Part shown: positions 44,895-57,165 of the stretch, in pieces
Position numbering within the stretch: the first letter of the stretch is position 1
Layout of the letters: every line of letters starts with the position of its first letter
NCBI GenBank assembly: GCA_009733775.1
Contig: WOGZ01000059.1
Location: 62,001 to 126,000, forward strand
Reading direction: 5' to 3'
DNA from: Alectoria sarmentosa
Taxonomy: Eukaryota > Ascomycota > Lecanoromycetes > Lecanorales > Parmeliaceae
DNA length: 64,000 bases
The notes under the pieces: generated by a model
Told to the model about the DNA's origin: nothing
Database searches by the model: none
What the model saw: only the letters and a program-made list of their open reading frames with translations
Program-made: the position numbers and the translations under genes

Positions 44895-47800
44895 TCAGCC
44901 TTCTGAAGGCTCGTCATCTTCCTCATCTTCTCCCCCATGCTCATCTTCATCTTCATCTTCATCTTCTTTGTCATCTTCTTCGTCATCGTCATCATCGTCG
45001 TCATCGTCATTTTCATCTTCTTCGTCCTGACCATCATCCCCATCTGCGTCCTCCCCTCCTTCTAAACCGTAGCCATCCTGGAAGAAATCCAGCGGCTTGA
45101 CCTCAGCCTCAAACCCAATCTCCCTGAAACCCGCGGCCAATTCTTTCTCCATGACGGGCGCACAAGTGACGAAGAAATTGGCGGTCTTTCCTTCGAAAAC
45201 CGGTAGCACCACATGCCTCATCACGTCTAAGATCTCTTCAACCCGCACTTGCCTGATCTGCGCGAGGATGATGGTGGGCCAGTCCTTGGGTAAGCCCCTT
45301 ATGACCTGCCTTATGAAACTGCTCTCGGCGGCGCAAAGTACAGTCGCTTCTGCGTTGGCGAAGCCATACACAATGGAGCTGATGGCGCCTTCCAACGAGA
45401 ACGTGTCGAGCTCTGTCTTGCCCGAGACAAATGCCTGCACGACTTCCTTGCAAGCGACAAACGCTCCCAATGCGTTGGCAGCGCGGTCAATGCTCAGTGA
45501 TACTTGGCCGGAAGTGAGGTGATACTGGAGCCTCACATCATACGCGAGACCAGGACCACGAGTAGCGTTGTTGAGCGGTCCTTCGAAAGTATTTAGAAAA
45601 GAAGTGACGATCATAAGAGCTGGTAAGACTGGGTCGTTGTAGGAGGAAGGGCCTTTACCCACCGCTATTGCGTAGGAAGAATCGACCGATGGTATGGGAA
45701 TCACATAGGCAGTGTCGCCGGGAGACCCGCCCTGTCTACTGAGCCTGAAAAGGCGGGAATCTAATGGTCGTAGTGGCTTGCTGTTGTCTAGGCCCCTAGT
45801 AAGGGTGTGCCACGAAGTCACGGGCTGTTCCAACCTCTTTACGTTAGCAACGACTAGGACACGCCAGTTACTTGGTTGGAAAAGGGCGGCACGTATGTCT
45901 TCGAGATTGTTAAGAATGACGTCTGGGTTTCTTTTCAGGAGCAGCTTGACTCGTTTGAGATGGACAGCCCCAACCAGAGTACTACAAGCTCGTGTGATGG
46001 AGGAAGGCGCGGTGCAGATCATCAGTTCCGCAGCGTAGCACATGTCTTCACCGCCTCGCTTTTCATCCGGCACTTCTGCCAGCAGTCTCGTCGTGATAGA
46101 TCTGATTCTCTCAATGTCAAAGATGGATGAGAAAACCAGGTCCCTTAGCCACTGAATGGCTGTCTGATACTTTTCGACCTCGACCTGGAGCTTGATGGTC
46201 ATGGTTTCTGGGTTCCCTATCGCCTGACCTGATTCCATACCATAATCCACGGTGTCCCTTTCAAGCTCCATAATCATCTGCTCAAAGCCGATTTTCTTCC
46301 CGTTGCGGATCATGGGTGTGTTGAAAAAGTTGTCCATGTAAATTGCGAGCAATGGTCTCAAAGGAACCGGGACTACCTCGGTCCCCAAAACCATGATTAT
46401 CTGGACAAAGTTTGATTGCACATGTTCAAAATGTACGAAAAGTGCTAGGTCTTCATCTCTATCGATGACGTTTTGCGCAGGATTCTGAAGGTGCCCCATA
46501 TCTCGAGCACTGCCTGATCGTGCAGTAGCAGTTTTGATAAAGTTAATTGATGCAGTATCGGGAACTTCGAATCGGCCAATGACCTCCTTCGGAATCTCCT
46601 TGTTGTTCAGCGTCTGCGCGGCCACGAGCTTCGCCTTCAGTTCTTGCAAGCCTACAGTCCCTAATCGCTGCTTTCGCGCCGCAACGCGAGCTTGTTCTTC
46701 CGACTCAATCTTCTCAGACTGATCAGCCGAAGGCCTGCCAATGACTATGGCATGGTGTGCTTCTGCCAGCCAGATTCTGAGCCAATATCTCCATTGAACG
46801 TCATCCCATGTCTCCAGGGTATCATACTCCGTTAGGTTTCCGAGGTTTTCCTTTAACATTGACTCATCACGATTGCCGAATAGGAAATCGTTGATGATGG
46901 GGCCAGTGAAAAATTGTGCAGAGGTTTCAGCGTAGAATTTCACTTGTCGCCGTTCACGCTTTATGCAATCCTTCATGTACTCTAGATTGAGGGGTTCCGC
47001 AGCTGTCTCTCTGAGAAGCTCGAGGAATCTAGCCGCTACTTGCTCCAAACTTTCCGTGGCGACACTAGCGAGCGTAAATTGTACGAGGATACTGGGACGA
47101 TATTCAGTTTCGTAATATACACCACTAGCTATTTGTTCCGTCTCTACTAGTGTATGTTCTAACACTGAAGCGGATGAACCTGCAAGATAACGAAGAAGAA
47201 CATTCAGAGCTCCGCCTAAAACCTAGTGAGTCTGGTGAACAATCGAGTGCAGAGACATCCACTCACAATGTAGTTTGTTAGTGGAGCTAGGGCCCAAGAA
47301 GCTGATCAAGATTTCGCCTGAAGACTCATCTGCCTCGGGAAAATCGACAAACTCGGTGACTGAGTCCATAGGCGTTGGCGCTTGCTTTGAATCGAACCAT
47401 GGCCGTTTGAAGGGCGCGTTGGGGCTGGGTATTTCTTCCAATATTGTATCTTCAAAGCGGTCCAGGACGTTCTTGAGATTTGTGTGGTCGATATCACCCA
47501 TAATGATCAAACACAAATTCTTTGGCTGATACATCTCGCGGTGGTACTCGCGAATGCGGTCGGCACTAAGCACACGGAGCGAGTCCATCATGCCGAAGGT
47601 CTCAGATCTGAAGCCCACTCCTTCCGGATAGATCAAACGTTTCGATTTTCTCCACATCAGCGAGGCCTTGGAATTTTCTTCGGCCTGTACTTCGGAGTAA
47701 GCGACGCCAGCATCTTTTCCGGAGCCATCCACATGATGGATTTCTGTATAGCAAACTGCATCTGTCAAAGTGGGCAGTATTATATGCTCCAAGTAGACAG

Positions 47801-48173
47801 GTAGTATTTGGGAAAACGCACTCCATCCAGCAGAATGCAGCTCGTAAGCAGTGTGATCGGTGGCAGTCCAGGCATTAATCTCAGAGTAAGCTCTACTTGA
47901 GAGCTTTTCGAGGAGACCCTTGTATCTATAGCTTCTGGAACCCATAAAACACAGATGCTCCAGTGTGTGGGGAGCTCCGGAGTCATCATGGATTTCGGTG
48001 GCAAGTGTAAAGAAACCATCAACTCTAGGACCCTCTCTGTCGACTAGTACAGCTCTCATACCAGTCCTGGCGGATTCATACTGCGTCAGAGTAGTGGCCG
48101 AGTACTCGGTGCTGAAACATTGAATTTGCTTGAAATGCGATGATGCTTTTGGTTTGCGAGGAACAGACGTCAT
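44895..48173 (-). CDS. M16C-family zinc metallopeptidase, cytosolic type
   Basis: Large pitrilysin/insulinase-superfamily peptidase of the M16C group (relative of yeast YOL098C), 1,075 residues. Two exons, 48173-47267 and 47215-44895, with a 51-nt intron (gtgagt...ggttttag); the join gives NKLHCGALNVLLRYLAGSSA, matching the family block. The inverted zinc motif HTLEH is intact near residue 79 (GAPHTLEHLCFMGS), and the third zinc ligand probably lies in GVAYSEVQAEE. Four M16 half-domains fit the length. The C-terminus is an extreme acidic run of about 45 Asp/Glu-rich residues (positions 45045-44898), without counterpart in the catalytic fold. No targeting signal is evident, so a cytosolic role is likely. 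Confidence 0.9.
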
Positions 48174-49522
48174 GATGAAAATTGCAAACTTGGGATCTTT
48201 TTGAACTCTGGATATTGGAGAATATCCGAGATGCTGTGGCGACGAATGGCAAGGCAATTCCAGCGACCTTGGTTTGTGGACTGTGCTTTATGGACTGGGT
48301 AGACCATAGTATCCAAGGTGGTAGCTGCTCACGAGGCAAACTGGGTTGGCAGTCTCCCACGCCAATGATGAGATGGGCATATTGGTGTTTGCTGCTCTAG
48401 AATAATAGCATATCCTAGAGTATACTCCAACTCGGGTTCAACACGCTTCTGCAAATCTAGTTGTACATAGTTTTATTGTATGCCGACTCAAAGTCAGAGT
48501 GTGTATCGCGACTCGCGAAAACTAGGGCTCGGAGCCTAGAGGGCCGGTCCCCGTCCGGCGGCCTCTTTCCGCTGCTGCAACAGGGGTCGGGGCTCGCCAA
48601 CTACTTACATACACCTCGCCTCAAAACGATTACAGGTCATGATCACACCCTACCTCCCCGCCATCGGGGAGCCCATTTATTTCGTACTTAAATCTGTACC
48701 GTGTGATTGGTCATCTCGATGCCATCTTCTGTTATTGAGATATTTCAGCTGGGCGGCTGATATGAAAGAGCTCCAGCATGACTGGTTTGTCATGGGACGG
48801 TATACTGTGAAGAGTTCACCCTGCAGTTGAGGAAGGGGGGTCAAACGTCGTGCTTACAAGCCCCGACATTTGACTCCGCCTCCGAGGCTGTTTGAAATGG
48901 ACGTATCTGGAGGCGGCAAGGCATCCTTAGGAGCACTTGGGTTCCTCGAAGCCGCGTAATTTCTTGTTACCCCGTCAAACGCGTTATTCGTGAGGATAAA
49001 AAGAGCGCTTGAGAGTGTAGAAGGCAGCACGGTGAATTGATGAAAAGATATTTATAAAGTAGTGAACCGACGTCTTGTAGAACTGCCAACGATAATTCAC
49101 AATTAGCGCCGAGTCGAAGACCGCTTTCTTGGAGCTATATTCGAGTCGCCGAACACAGCAAGTACCCAACAACTCTGCTCTCCAATTTCTTATTTTCCAA
49201 AAGCTGCCATCTATTGTTTCATGAATGAGCATAAGATGGGCTACTTCGAGGAATGCTGCCATCTCCGCGTCAGCTTCGCCGTAGCGCGCCACCGACGCGC
49301 CGACGAGCCCCCCTTCAGCTGACCGCATTGGCAAAAGGTAATGACGGCTTTCTTGAAGCCCACAGTATCGACACATTGTCTTTACGCCTAGACGCCATAT
49401 GACGACGTCCACGAGCAAGGACATGGACCGAGACTCGACCCCTCTGATCTGAATAATGAAATGTTACTGATTTCGAACCAGACATTGAGAATCATAAGTC
49501 ATGATATGGTTTGATACTGAAA
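48174..49522. other. 1.3-kb intergenic region
   Basis: It contains the promoter of the M16 peptidase and the 3' region of the ankyrin gene. A GC-rich patch at about 48520-48610 has several small hairpins (such as ggctcggagcc). A 146-codon minus-strand frame at 49424-48984 has no recognisable domain and is not supported as a gene. Confidence 0.4.
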
Positions 49523-52500
49523 TCACTCCAAGAAAAGTCCACCCTCCCCGACCTCCCCCAATATCCTCCCAACCCTCTGACCCCCAACTCCGGATATCTG
49601 GGCTTGCTGCACAACCTGACTCACACTATCGATCATTCTTCTCTTCTCCCTTAACACTCCTGTCGTGATCTTGGCCTGTCTCTCCATCGCTGCTGCTTCG
49701 AGATCGTTTCTTCGCTTTACATGTCTCTCCTCTTCGACTCTCGCCGACCGTGCTCGATCCTGCTGCTCCGAGAACTCCCTTCGTTTTCTCTCACTCTCCG
49801 CATTCTGTTCAGTTTGAACGGCTGCCACTCTGCGCCTTTCGTTTCTGAGATCTGCTTCTCTTGTTTCTTCCAGCAGGTCTAAACGACGTCTGTCTTCGTT
49901 TGCATCTGCCCGTCGTTTCTCTTCAAGTACGGCCAAGCGCTGTCTTTCTCGCTTTAATTCAGCTTTGGCTGCTTTGTCAAGATCAGCTTGGATTCGTTCT
50001 TGTCGGGCTCTTTCCTCTGCGCGTAAGCGTGTTTGTTTCTCCTGTATCTTCTGCGCTTCGAGTATGTGAGCTGGAGGGCTGCAGACGCCAGGCGGTTGAT
50101 TGGCGCCGGCTGTCTCAACCCAAAATCGATCACGACACCCGAATTCTCGAAGGAGCTTCTCCAAGACCGGGGCAGGACAAAGCTCATTATTGCAACACTG
50201 ACGTTCGCTATCAAGGGAGCGATCACAGACACGGGTACTGCATTTGAAGTAACGGACATACATGGTGAGGCTATAGCAAAATCCACCCTGTCCGCGAAAG
50301 ATATTGAAGTCAGCATTGAGGTTCTCTCGCAAGAAGCGGAAAGTTTTGAGAAGTGCGGTGGTCATTGCGAAAGGCGAGTCATTGTCTAAGGCCAGGAACA
50401 CGAGGGATTTGTCATTCGTGAGTTTCGTCACGTCAGGCTGCGCTTTAGCAAAAACATTCAAGGTCTCCTTTAGCTGCGCTGGATCTCTAGCGGGACTGGC
50501 AGTGCGGCATAGTTCGCCCAACGGAGTCCTGTAATCGCAGGTATGGATGCCCAGCCAATCTATCGACGCGCCGCGGTCAAGGAGCAGCTTCACCACTGAC
50601 GCTTTGGTCAGTCGTGCCGCAATATGCAGAGACTCGTCGTCGAGATTTGCTGTGAAATTGAGTAGATGTTCCACGCTCTCTAATCTTCCCACTCGGGTGG
50701 CGCATTGCAATGGAGTCCTACCATATTTATCCTCGACGTTCGCGTTGGCATGCGCCTCCAGAAGTTGCAAGATAATATCTGGCTGAGATGAAATAGCTGC
50801 TATGATCAGTGGACTATTACCAGAGCCAGATGTCCGAAAATTAGGATCCGCTATCGCATAGATATCAGTCAGTGGAAAGAAGTTGTTGTGAGAATAGATT
50901 GTACCCACCTCCTCGTACTAAAAGAATATCAAGTGTACGCTTATCAGTCTGCTGGTCTGCTTGTGCTTGACAGAGAAGCCAAAGCAACGGAGAAGTCTCC
51001 TCCGCGCCAATGTCAGAGCTGAACTCCCACAGAAATCGGGAGTCAGGCGGGCACCCGCTATCAAGAAGGTGTTGCAATAACAGTGGCTTGTCAGAATGTC
51101 GGTGTAGGGTCTGGTACAGAAGATTCGTCAAAGGGTCGTCGTCTTGTCCAAAATATAAGTGTTTCCTTGATTTTGACCGTTCGAAGAACAGCTTTGATAG
51201 ACTGATGAGGTGTTCCTCGGATGCGTGCGACTCAAAGATAGCCATGAATGCGGAGCATGAAGTTCGTTGATTTGGCCTATGGTTCAACAATGTTTTGACG
51301 AGTTCGTGCAAGTTTTTTCTCACTGCCGTACAGAGGCATTTCCCATCATCGTAATTGACATTCAACAATGAGGGCCGTGCAAAGACCATGTCAACGAATT
51401 GATTGCAAGCAGAATCGGAGGATTTCAAAGCAGTAAGGAAGACCTGGTCAACCGCAGGACTAACGGCCCCTCCATCGAGCAGGATCTTGTCAATGTTGAG
51501 CAGCAATTCGGGTTTGATTCGCCATCTGTCAATAGAAGTCGACTTCGCCGCGAAAGCCGCTGAGAAGACCGCGGGCGAGGGTTTGGCTCTCGCCAATAGT
51601 ACGAGAGACTCGATGTCAGCTTGCTTCGTTGCTGTGATCACGCATTCACCACTTTGAAAGTTCGGATCTGCGCCACTCCTGATGAGGTGGTCGACAAGGG
51701 CATGGTCCTTCTGAATGACCGCTTGTATCAGTGCTTGATGGACAATTACTGAATTGGCAACCCCAGCACGGGTGAGAAGCCGCACAGACTTGAGCCGAAC
51801 CGGGATGTTTACGCCAGATTGCACAGCTGGCGTCTGCATTGCAAGTCTGAGAGCCTCGGGCAGATGTTCGGAGTTGGGATTCCTCTGGAGCAGGCAGTCT
51901 AAGATGGACGAATGACCTGCCGCGGCGGCGATCTTTATGACTTCACCATTTTGGTAGTCAACAGAGGCATTATATTGCAACAGCATGTCGATGGTTGGCT
52001 GTGCATGCGGTCCCTGTTTCACTGCTTCTATCAGTGCAACATGGACTTGTGCCCCTCGCGCACCCTTTTCGAGAAGCATTTGAAGTATTTGCAGCCTAGT
52101 CTCTTGTGCGTGATTCATGGCAAGAGGAATGAGTGACACCAGGACCGTTGACGCTCCTTGACCTTCGAAAAGGAGTTTCAAGACCTCATTCGTCATAGGC
52201 TTTGAGGCGGCGTTTTTGATAGCTTGTCCCTCCGAGTAATCGACTCTTGCACCATGGTCGATCAACAACTTGACAAGTTGGGGGTGGCATTTCTGAGAGC
52301 TGCAAATTTCATGGACCAATGCACGACTGACCTGGTCACCCTTCGCACCACCACTAAGAAGTAGAGCCATGCACGCATGTCTCGTATTCGGATCTACGTT
52401 ATGCATAGCAAGCGGCAACAATTTTGCTAATATAGGGCTGTCGCATTTGCTGGAGACAAGACACCTGAGCACTTGATTGTTTCTTGATCTGACCGCAATT

Positions 52501-55500
52501 TCCAATGACTTCCCACGATCATAATTGCAGCTTGCCTCGCGGTTTAAAAGCATCTCAATAACCTTTATTTCGCTGTTCGACTCATTGCTGATCTCTTGTA
52601 TCAAGGCCCTGTCCAGACCCTCCTGATAAATGCCAGCTCGAAGCAGCAAGTCAAGCTTTGCCAGTCTGTCTTCGGTCGCAGGCTCGAGCACGATTGATAG
52701 AGCGGCAAGGCGAGACTGATGATTTGGATGGCCAAGATCGATGACAGATGCAACGATTTTTTTGTTAGCACACTTCACCGCATTACACAGAGCTTGTCCT
52801 TGATGATGGTCAACATTGGTTTTTTTCACGAGGTACAATACTAAATCCTCGTCAAGAGGCTTTTCCCCAATGGCCTCGGTCAAAGTCTGGGCGACTGCAG
52901 GACCTTGTGCTCCGTGGTCCAGGAGTGTCACCATAAATCTCATCCTTAGGCCAGAGTCCGCGAGTCTCATAGCGACAGGTACTGCTGAGGAAAGCGACGA
53001 AGGCTGGGGTGCGCTCCTTACAAGGAGTTCAAGTAATTCTATGGACTCTCTTTTTGCAGCAGTCTGAAAAGACTTCCCTCCCAAGCAATTGACATCTGCG
53101 CCAGCCACGATGACAAGATTGACAAGGTCTAGATCAATTAGTAAGGACTGGGTATCTACAGCCTCCATCAATGCAACGTCAAGGAGCGGTGTTGGGATGC
53201 CCGCCGGTGATGCGGCATCAATGATGGACTTTGTCATATCATATCTGAGTCGTGCTGGACCGGGTGGAATTAGAGGCAGGACGTATCGCATTGATTGTGG
53301 CTGTGGTTTCCCTTTACTCAAAATCAGAAGAACGGTATCTATATCGCCTGCAGTTGCGGCGATCTGAAGGGCTTGCGCATCATTATAATCCGCACTAGCT
53401 TTGTGATCTAGAAGCAGTACTGTAACGTCCTCGAGCTTCTGTTGGACCGCGCTGACAAGGGCTTTGTCCAGGGGAATCCCCTTGGCACCTTTGGAGATAA
53501 GCGGTGACATCAGGTTCTTTGTCTGGCGCTCAACGAATGGTTGGGGAATTTCAGTGAATACGTCCGTGGCACAGGCACTTGAAATTCTGCCCAATGACAG
53601 TGTGTTGAGCATTCTCACGTTTTGTGCTATGACGGCTTGCTTCAAAGCCGCTGCCCGTTTGAAATCCAATGAAGCACCATGAGCAATCAGCATTCGGGCA
53701 ATACCGCAGTGATCGGCTCTAACAACTCGGATCAGAACCTCAGCAACCGGATTACCATTAGCACCACCACAGAGGAGTATGTCGAGTAGAAGGTACTTGT
53801 CTTCGATCCCGATCGGACTGTTGGGTAGAAATGCATCCTCGAATGCCAATGACACGGATTGGCTTGATGGATTGCCTTTCATAGTTGCAAGGAGAAGGTC
53901 GGCGCGTTGAGATTGTACGGCTTTTCGAAGCGCCAGAGCATGATCATCATTGACGTCGGCACCATAGAGCACCAGCAACGAGACTATCTCGACCTGTCCT
54001 TGCTCCACCGCTGTCGGTAGACACGCGTTCAATAGACTCCGGAGTACTCCCTTACGAGCTCGGAGCAGCAACTTCACAATCGCGGCGTTCTGAGTAGTAA
54101 TAGCAGACTGGAAAATGGTTCCACCAATAGAATTGGGATCCGCGTCGTATTTTAATAGTGTCTCTACAACCCCAGGTAGATTCTGCTTGACAGCCGTATC
54201 GAGAGCCTCCGCCTGATTCGTTGATGATGCGCCATGACTAGCCAGGAGTCGGACCATGTCGATATTGCTTGTAGATGCCGCGATTTTGATGTGGTTGGTA
54301 GGAACCGACCTCACATCATTTCTGTGGAGCTTACGCTTGGCCACTGTCGCGCGAAAATTCACATCGGCGCCTAGATCTATCAAGACCTCGGCGACACCGA
54401 CATGACCGGATTCCAGAGCTTCCTGCAGGGCAAGACTTAGCTCTTCCTTATTGAACACCCAATTCTGATCATCTGACGCCTTTTGCTTGGATTTCTTTGA
54501 TTTCAGCAGCCCTCCTAAGCCCGCTGACGGATCTTTGTATTTCGGATGCCCGGTGTGACTCCGAACTAGGATATCATGTGCATGGCTTCGGTCTATGACT
54601 GAAGCTTGACGTGTCCACGGGCCAGACGCTTCTATCACTGGACCCCTAGCGACTTTGGGGCTTTTTGCCTGGACTAGAGTCTCCAGTCTTTCGGCCCGAC
54701 CGGCAGTGTCAGTGCGTATACTACTCCTTCGTGACACGCCCTCTAGAAAGTCTGTGGTTTTTGAATGGTTCCTGTGGCTCGACCGGATATGGAATGGAAC
54801 CGACTGAGTGGGAGGGTGCCCTCCTTCCCAATCTTCATTCTCTGCAATCGCATACATAGCTTCTAATCCGGCCTGGCTCACGGACGAATTGTCGTGGTCT
54901 GAGAGTGTTTGGTAGGCAGATGTACCCCGTAATCTGACCGTTGCACTAGCATCTGAAGGTGAGTGCCTTAAAAGTATAGCTGTGGGAGGGATAGATGTCT
55001 CTGCGAGAGACTGGGTTCTCAACAAAGCTGGAGATGGAGCAGCGTGTATAATAGGGTCGATAGCTGTAGAATTGGAGGCACCCCCGGCTTGTGCATAGCT
55101 AGACCTTCTTCTGATCTTCTTGGTAACTAGCGGGATAGGTCCGGCAAACTGGGCAGCCATCTGATCCAAACTAAGGTTCTCGAATTGTTGCACAAAGTGT
55201 AAAGCAACGTAGACCTCCAGTCGTGTCCACCCTCCTTCCGGCAAGCCTTCCGCGTCGATGGTAGTCGTAAGTTGCCAAATGTGCTCCACATCAGGTTCGG
55301 AGAGATGGGACTTGGAGAGAATATTCCTGACTTGGTCGTCTATGCCCAAGCAATGATCAATGTCGGGAGGCAAGCCTCATCAAAAATTCGACGCTCACCT
55401 CCTAGCCCAGTGGTTGCAACCACGCGGACGTTGCTTTCAATGATCCGATCGTAGATGCGCCCCTCCTCTGGCCCGACGGTAGCGGTATAGCCGTCATCGA

Positions 55501-55519
55501 GAATAAATGATGTTTCCAT
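49523..55519 (-). CDS. Giant ankyrin-repeat protein with N-terminal EH-like domain and C-terminal coiled coil
   Basis: Three exons on the minus strand, 55519-55399, 55339-50909 and 50850-49523, with introns of 59 and 58 nt, give 1,959 residues. The spliced N-terminus (IYDRIIESNVRVVATTGLG, VRNILSKSHLSEPDVEHIWQ, WTRLEVYVALHFVQQFENLS) has the layout of an Eps15-homology domain, though its calcium loops are degenerate. A Ser/Thr-rich linker (about 80-310) follows. Then about 35 repeat units run from about residue 310 to 1,660, many in the form LLLDHGA or MLLEKGARGA, alternating with GADVN- or VDYQNG-type loops. The end is a charged coiled coil (KRERQRLAVLEEKRRADANE and onward). An endocytic or scaffold function is only inferred from the domains. 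No paralogue is in the window. Confidence 0.85.
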
Positions 55520-56174
55520 AGCCACCAGACTGACTCCGCTATCTTGACGATGAAGCTCTATGATGCGCTGCTGCTATATACTATATTGCGAAAGATTGTT
55601 CTCACTTGGGACGTCGGTTAAGAAGAATCAGAGAGCAAGGAAGGGTGGAGAGAGAGGTCATTTGTCTCAGCCTTGTGTGACATACAGCCTTGTGTCTTAT
55701 AGAGCCTTTTCTTTTATACAGCCTTGCCGGGTACCTAGACAGCTGTTTTGCGAGAGTCAAATCATAGATAAGGAGAAAGGCGTATATGCGGATTCATACG
55801 CAGCCTGTTTGTTGCATGTTATACTGAGGAAGAGTAAAAAGACGTTGTCAGGCAATTCCAGGCATTACGGAATAACATGTCAATCAAGCACTTGAGGAGT
55901 GAGCTAATGCAAGCCTTCATGTCATAGCGGAGCGACTGTGTGTAAACTCGATGATTACCTAAAATGCAGAAGGGGAGAAGCGCAAGTGAACAGGTGATAG
56001 CAGTATGGTTGCTATCATTTCTGACGAATGAAATCTCTTCACAGACTTGATATGATGTCTTTTCTCGCAAGCTTCGAATCCGATGAGTCTTCTGTTTTGA
56101 AAAGCAGAACAATACTACTGTTATTTTAATTGTATACCATCAAGAACAGTTCGTTGAAAGTGCATACTAGATTT
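55520..56174. other. Promoter side of the ankyrin gene, up to the repeat block
   Basis: No gene is evident. GC content falls towards the right, and the LINE 3' end begins at about 56175. Confidence 0.4.
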
Positions 56175-56732
56175 CCATAGTTGTTGTAATAGTAGTAGTA
56201 GTTATTCATGAGGAAGGCCTGCAGAGCTAAGGCCAACCCGGGGTCCTGAGCCAAAAGCCATGCCCCACTAAATGAATCCCAACCCCGGGTGTCACCCCGA
56301 GACTTTTTCTCGGGCCTAAAACTAGGCTTTTGATACCCGCACGTAGCTTTTTGATACATGTACGTAATCTTTTGATACATGTACGTAGCCCCTCAAAGTT
56401 AAACAGAACAGATTAATAAGGCGCGTATACCTTTCGACGTTAATGATCAAATCGGTCATTTAGGGTTAGGGTTTGAGGTTTAAAACATTATATAAAGCAT
56501 TTAATTTCATTTCATCGAATTGTTAAAATATGATGATGAAATGAGATGCGATGTGAAAAATGAATTGATTATTCTCTCAAAACTCCTTTGAAGCAGTTTT
56601 TTATATAATAAAAAAAAAATATAATTAATATAATAATAGGCCGAAAAAGGTTGAGAATCAATCATTTTTTCAATATAAACATCGCATTCTTTTTTTAATA
56701 CAATTACAAAATATCGAATCAAGTCCCTTCGC

Positions 56733-56905
56733 ACAAAATATTTAATTCTTTCGCACAAGATATTTAATTTTTTCGTATAAGATATTCAATCTCTTCGCAT
56801 AAAACATTTAATCTCTTCGCATAAAACATTTAATCTCTTCGCATAAAACATTTAATTTCTTCGCATAAAATATTCAGTTTCTTCATATAAAACAATTAAT
56901 GAATT
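56733..56905. repeat. Tandem array of a 22-24-bp unit
   Basis: About seven or eight copies of a unit like aatctcttcgcataaaacat stand head to tail inside the TIR element; the central copies are perfect. Confidence 0.8.
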
Positions 56906-56907
56906 TT

Positions 56908-57165
56908 AAGTTTTTACATTAAGACGTTATAATGTATATCAAGTTTTTACATTAAGGCGTCATAATGTATATTAAATTTTTATGTCAAAGCAGCAAGTTT
57001 TTATATCAAGGCATCAAGTCTTAAATTTTTTATTAGATTTCTTATATCACGAAGCGGAGTAAATCTCTGCGTTAAAATAATAAGTTTTTACATCAAAGAC
57101 ATTGAGTTTTTGCATCGTAATATAAATATATTAAATCTTTACATCAAGGTCTTAAAGTTTCAGAT
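56908..57165. repeat. Second tandem array, looser unit
   Basis: Recurring aagtttttacattaagrcg and ataatgtatat modules of about 35-40 bp, decaying to the right. It lies directly next to the 22-24-bp array. Confidence 0.6.

Noticed and set aside
48467..48615. GC-rich segment tgtatgccgac...ctacttaca as a solo LTR
   Set aside because: TG...CA ends can be chosen but no 5-bp duplication matches on either side and no second copy is in the window.
48984..49424. 146-codon minus-strand frame
   Set aside because: No motif, signal or membrane pattern; likely a chance frame between two genes.
56459..56474. Telomere repeat marking a chromosome end or fusion
   Set aside because: Only two ttaggg units, lying inside a mobile element; too short to mean an interstitial telomere.
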